Shown piece after piece: positions 58,931 through 64,000 of a stretch of DNA of 64,000 nt. The notes below the pieces were generated by a model, which saw nothing but the letters and a program-made list of their open reading frames with translations, was not told the origin of the DNA and ran no database searches. Both the position numbers and the translations under genes were made by a program. This DNA comes from Streptomyces rhizosphaerihabitans. Its GTDB lineage: Bacteria; Actinomycetota; Actinomycetes; Streptomycetales; Streptomycetaceae. The stretch spans positions 1-64,000 of the forward strand of contig NZ_JAODTZ010000048.1 of the NCBI RefSeq assembly GCF_025399795.1, given 5' to 3'. How positions within the stretch are numbered: the stretch's first letter is position 1; every line of letters starts with the position of its first letter.

Positions 58931-60484
58931 GTGTTCGATACCCTCTCCGACCGCCTCAGCGCGACGTTCAAAAACCTCCGCGGCAAGGGGCGCCTCAGTG
59001 AGGCGGACATCGACGCCACGGCCCGTGAGATCCGCATCGCGCTTCTCGAAGCCGACGTCGCCCTCCCGGTCGTCCGCACGTTCATCAAGAACGTCAAGGA
59101 GCGCGCCCTCGGTTCCGAGGTCTCCAAGGCGCTGAACCCCGCCCAGCAGGTCCTGAAGATCGTGAACGACGAGCTCGTCACGATCCTCGGCGGCGAGACC
59201 CGCCGCCTCCGGTTCGCCAAGAACCCGCCCACCGTGATCATGCTCGCGGGCCTCCAGGGCGCGGGCAAGACCACGCTCGCCGGAAAGCTCGGCAAGTGGC
59301 TCAAGGACCAGGGCCACTCCCCGCTGCTCGTCGCCGCCGACCTCCAGCGCCCGAACGCGGTGAACCAGCTCAGCGTCGTCGCCGAGCGCGCGGGCGTCGC
59401 CGTCTACGCCCCCGAGCCGGGCAACGGCGTCGGCGACCCGGTCAAGGTCGCCAAGGACTCCATGGAGTACGCGAAGACCAAGGTCCACGACATCGTGATC
59501 GTGGACACCGCCGGCCGCCTCGGTATCGACCAGGAGCTGATGCAGCAGGCCGCGGACATCCGCGACGCCGTCAGCCCCGACGAGATCCTCTTCGTCGTCG
59601 ACGCGATGATCGGCCAGGACGCGGTCAACACGGCCGAGTCCTTCCGCGACGGCGTCGGCTTCGACGGCGTGGTGCTCTCCAAGCTCGACGGTGACGCCCG
59701 CGGTGGTGCGGCCCTGTCGATCGCCTCGGTCACCGGCAAGCCGATCATGTTCGCGTCGAACGGCGAGAAGCTCGACGACTTCGACGCCTTCCACCCGGAC
59801 CGGATGGCCTCCCGCATCCTCGACATGGGTGACCTGCTCACCCTGATCGAGCAGGCGGAGAAGACGTTCAGCCAAGAAGAGGCCGAGAAGATGGCCTCCA
59901 AGCTGGCGTCCAAGAAGGGCCAGGACTTCACCCTGGACGACTTCCTGTCCCAGATGGAGCAGGTCCGGAAGATGGGCAGCATCAGCAAGCTGCTCGGCAT
60001 GCTCCCGGGCATGGGCCAGATCAAGGACCAGATCAACAACCTCGACGAGCGCGACGTCGACCGTACGGCCGCCATCATCAAGTCGATGACTCCGGCCGAG
60101 CGCCAGGAGCCGACGATCATCAACGGTTCGCGCCGTGCCCGTATCGCCAAGGGCTCCGGCGTCGAGGTCAGCGCGGTCAAGGGCCTGGTCGAGCGTTTTT
60201 TCGAGGCCCGCAAGATGATGTCCCGCATGGCCCAGGGCGGCGGGATGCCGGGCATGCCCGGGATGCCGGGCATGGGCGGTGGCCCCGGCCGCGCCAAGAA
60301 GAAGCAGAAGCAGGCCAAGGGCAAGCAGCGCTCCGGCAACCCGATGAAGCGCAAGCAGCAGGAGGAAGAGGAGGCCGCTCGCCGCGAGGCGGGCGCACAG
60401 GGCGGCAACGCCTTCGGCCTCCCGCAGCAGGGTGCCCAGGACAACTTCGAGCTGCCGGACGAGTTCAAGAAGTTCATGGGCTGA
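58931..60484 (+). CDS. ffh: Signal recognition particle protein Ffh
   Basis: The SRP GTPase that binds signal sequences and 4.5S RNA. 517 residues: N domain, G domain with GLQGAGKTT from Gly107, DTAGRLGID and SKLDGDARGGAAL, then the M domain with a methionine-rich finger (MLPGMGQIK). A Met/Gly/Pro stretch (GGGMPGMPGMPGMGGG) and a basic tail follow, as in other actinobacteria. The GTG at 58931 gives the conserved FDTLSDRLSATFKNLRGKG; a longer frame reaching 58694 is intergenic. A 19-bp terminator follows. Confidence 0.98.
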   Translation: MFDTLSDRLSATFKNLRGKGRLSEADIDATAREIRIALLEADVALPVVRTFIKNVKERALGSEVSKALNPAQQVLKIVNDELVTILGGETRRLRFAKNPPTVIMLAGLQGAGKTTLAGKLGKWLKDQGHSPLLVAADLQRPNAVNQLSVVAERAGVAVYAPEPGNGVGDPVKVAKDSMEYAKTKVHDIVIVDTAGRLGIDQELMQQAADIRDAVSPDEILFVVDAMIGQDAVNTAESFRDGVGFDGVVLSKLDGDARGGAALSIASVTGKPIMFASNGEKLDDFDAFHPDRMASRILDMGDLLTLIEQAEKTFSQEEAEKMASKLASKKGQDFTLDDFLSQMEQVRKMGSISKLLGMLPGMGQIKDQINNLDERDVDRTAAIIKSMTPAERQEPTIINGSRRARIAKGSGVEVSAVKGLVERFFEARKMMSRMAQGGGMPGMPGMPGMGGGPGRAKKKQKQAKGKQRSGNPMKRKQQEEEEAARREAGAQGGNAFGLPQQGAQDNFELPDEFKKFMG

Positions 60485-60519
60485 CCTTCCGTCCCGTACG
60501 GGAGCGCCTTTCGTGACGC

Positions 60520-60560
60520 CCACTGGGGGCGCCCCTCGCCACGAGGGGCGCCCCCAGTGG
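60520..60560 (+). terminator. Terminator after ffh
   Basis: Perfect 19-bp arms (60520-60538 / 60542-60560) with a 3-base loop, the longest perfect stem in the window. Confidence 0.88.
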
Positions 60561-60571
60561 CATGAGCGCGG

Positions 60572-60600
60572 GTGCCGGTGTCCGCCATCTGTCGTAACGT
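60572..60600 (+). promoter_or_regulatory. Promoter of ftsH
   Basis: GTGCCG (60572-60577), 17-base spacer, TAACGT (60595-60600). The ATG lies 6 bases after the -10 box, which predicts a leaderless mRNA. Confidence 0.42.
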
Positions 60601-60606
60601 CCACTT

Positions 60607-62541
<1,935 letters not shown>

Positions 62542-62850
62542 CCGCCCGGGAGCGACCTCGGCGGACCCTCCCGAGACCGCGCTCAGCGGACCCGTCCCGA
62601 GACCGACAGCAGTAGACGGTCCGAGACCGACCTCGGTAGACCCGCCCTCGGGATCGTCGTGAGACCGCACTCGGACCACCTCAAGCAGCCCGCGCCCGGG
62701 ACCGGCTCAAGCAGCCCGCCCCCGGACCGTTCTCGGACTGCCCTCGGACCGCACGGACCGCTCTCGGACCGCCGTCAGACCGCCCTCAGACCGTCCGGAG
62801 GCCGCCCTCGGACCACCTGCGGACCGGCCTCGGACCCGCTCAGACCGTTC
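62542..62850. repeat. Degenerate short repeats between ftsH and the methyltransferase
   Basis: About 300 bases filled with variants of a 12-14-base unit around GACCGCCCTCGGACC and CTCAGACCG. The unit GCTCAGACCG near 62838 contains the stop codon of the minus-strand gene. No gene seen. Confidence 0.75.
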
Positions 62851-63697
62851 GGGCGATCAGATACCGGAACACGTTCGGCATCCAGACGGTCCCGTCCCGC
62901 CGCAGGTGCGGATGCAGTGCCTCGGCCACTTCCTTGTCGACCTGGGCCTGATCGGTGGCGTCGACCGCGGCGTCGAAGAGCCCCGTGGAGAGCAGTCCGC
63001 GCACGGCGCTGTCCACGTCGGCGTAGCCGAACGGACAGGCCACCCGCCCCGAGCCGTCCGGCCGCAGCCCGGCCCGCTGGGCGACCTCCTCCAGGTCGTC
63101 CCGGCAGGCGGCGCGCCAGCTCGCCGCGCCACGCAGGGGATCGGCCAGCTTGGTGGCGACCCGCAGCACGGCCGAGGTGCTGCACCGCTCCGGCGGCCCC
63201 CACCCGACCAGCACCACGGGCGTTCCCCGGCCGGTGAGCGGTGCCGCCTCGGCGAGGAGTGAACCGAGCCCTTCGGAGTCGCCGGCCACGCACCCGATCG
63301 GCTCGAACGCGGTCACCAGGTTGTACGCCGGCGCTCCCACGACGGCCGCGTCCCCGGGAGAGCCGGCCGCGAGCCGGGTCTCGGCACGCGGGGGCGTGTC
63401 CCATGCCTGCGGCAGCAGACGTTCCCGTGCGAGGGTCAGCCGTTCGGGTGACGAGGAGTCGACTCCCGTGACCGCGGCGCCGCGGGAGGCCGCCATCAGC
63501 AGGGCGAGCCCCGACCCGCAGCCGAGGCCGAGCAGCCGTGTCCCGCCGCCCACTTCGAGTCGCTCGTAGACGGCCTCGTAGAGCGGTACCAGCATCCGCT
63601 CCTGGATCTCGGCCCAGTCACGCGCGCGTGCACCCCGGTCCGCGCGGGGCGATGGGCCCGCATGAGGAAGGTGCTGCCGCACGAGCGTAGGTGTCAT
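62840..63697 (-). CDS. SAM-dependent methyltransferase, class I
   Basis: A 285-residue methyltransferase. SAM motif I LLGLGCGSGLALLMAASRGA at 55-74, with the expected acidic end of the next strand in GVDSSSPERL. Start ATG 63697. The C-terminal half (LLSTGLFDAAVDATDQAQVD) resembles methyltransferases of unknown substrate next to proS in Streptomyces as I recall. The first 20 residues are disordered and Arg/Pro-rich. Divergent from proS. Confidence 0.85.
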   Translation of the reverse strand: MTPTLVRQHLPHAGPSPRADRGARARDWAEIQERMLVPLYEAVYERLEVGGGTRLLGLGCGSGLALLMAASRGAAVTGVDSSSPERLTLARERLLPQAWDTPPRAETRLAAGSPGDAAVVGAPAYNLVTAFEPIGCVAGDSEGLGSLLAEAAPLTGRGTPVVLVGWGPPERCSTSAVLRVATKLADPLRGAASWRAACRDDLEEVAQRAGLRPDGSGRVACPFGYADVDSAVRGLLSTGLFDAAVDATDQAQVDKEVAEALHPHLRRDGTVWMPNVFRYLIARTV

Positions 63698-63860
63698 CGA
63701 AAGTGCCCCAATCCGCCGAGAGTTGCCGCCGGGCCCCCTATTCCTTCGCCCCCGCGCACGAGGCCCGCACTCCCCCCGTATGTCAGGTAACTCCGCCCTC
63801 GACGTGCCGTCCAGGGGTTGCGGGGTCCCGTTTGTGCCCCAGCCGCAAAGGGCGCGAGAA

Positions 63861-63891
63861 TTCACATACCGGCAACGTGGACCCGTACCAT
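63861..63891 (+). promoter_or_regulatory. Promoter of proS
   Basis: TTCACA (63861-63866), 19-base spacer, TACCAT (63886-63891). The ATG at 63899 follows by 7 bases with no ribosome site, consistent with a leaderless mRNA. Confidence 0.45.
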
Positions 63892-63898
63892 CACCCGC

Positions 63899-64000
63899 AT
63901 GGCCAAGGCACCCGTTCTCACGCCCCGGGCGGACGATTTCCCGCGCTGGTACCAGGACTTGATCAACAAGGCCGAGCTCGCCGACAACGGGCCGGTGCGC
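63899..64000 (+). CDS. proS: Prolyl-tRNA synthetase, N-terminal fragment (cut by window edge)
   Basis: The first 34 codons, reading MAKAPVLTPRADDFPRWYQ then DLINKAELADNGPVR. This is the start of a class II prolyl-tRNA synthetase of the archaeal/eukaryotic-like (type 3) form, whose N-terminus begins with the catalytic-domain motif DFxxWYxDLIxKAELADxxPVRG. The gene continues beyond the window. Confidence 0.88.
   Translation, partial: MAKAPVLTPRADDFPRWYQDLINKAELADNGPVR

Overview
The window reads as chromosomal core DNA of a Streptomyces species. Evidence: very high GC with GC-rich third codon positions, many GTG starts, an HU protein with a lysine/alanine-rich tail (HupS type), an NdgR-type regulator divergent from leuCD, CofC of F420 synthesis, an NsdA homologue, and the smc - glucose permease - ftsY - nsdA - amtB - glnK - glnD - ffh order that I recall from Streptomyces coelicolor. 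There is no phage, plasmid, IS element or CRISPR array that I can support.

Layout. 1-8.4 kb: a fumarylacetoacetate-hydrolase family gene overlapping gltX, a HAD hydrolase, five tRNA genes (Gln-Glu-Glu-Gln-Glu), ndgR divergent from leuC-leuD, a small conserved gene and hupS. 8.5-14.7 kb: a small cold-shock-like protein, cofC, an acyltransferase overlapping gpsA, a D-Ala-D-Ala ligase, a DUF3515 lipoprotein, an Lrp-type ligand-binding protein and thiL. 15.0-19.4 kb looks accessory: an AfsR-like regulator followed by a FAD monooxygenase. 19.6-22.0 kb: rpmB and a DAK2/FakA-like protein. 22.0-29.7 kb is a second accessory stretch: an EamA transporter divergent from a LysR regulator, a minisatellite, and a divergent Hsp90 whose stop codon overlaps the start of a 1073-residue TPR-type protein. 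29.8-37.5 kb is a conserved maintenance block: recG, rsmD, coaD, a SepIVA/DivIVA-like coiled coil with a Gln/Tyr-rich tail, DUF177, rpmF, rnc, mutM. 37.6-41.5 kb is lineage-variable: an HxlR repressor, an HTH-plus-membrane-anchor protein, a broken PASTA gene and a secreted CAP protein. 41.6-63.9 kb: acyP, a small coiled-coil gene, smc, a DUF4326 gene, a GlcP-type sugar permease, a luciferase-like oxidoreductase, ftsY, a primase/polymerase-like gene, nsdA, amtB-glnK-glnD, ffh, ftsH, a methyltransferase and the first 34 codons of proS.

How it fits together. Protein targeting (ftsY, ffh) flanks a nitrogen module (amtB-glnK-glnD) that has a full GlnR-type box upstream of amtB. Chromosome organisation and division (hupS, smc, the SepIVA-like gene, ftsH), translation (gltX, tRNAs, rpmB, rpmF, rsmD, proS) and repair (recG, mutM) make up the rest of the core.

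Two window-wide patterns stand out. Short tandem duplications repeatedly sit on or next to stop codons (8.5, 15.0, 22.0, 37.5, 46.3 and 62.8 kb), and simple repeats have expanded inside several proteins (AfsR-like, TPR protein, Smc hinge, SepIVA-like tail, HTH membrane protein). The best candidate for an under-described system is the translationally coupled Hsp90-like/TPR pair. All functional assignments come from reading motifs and gene order; no database search was run.
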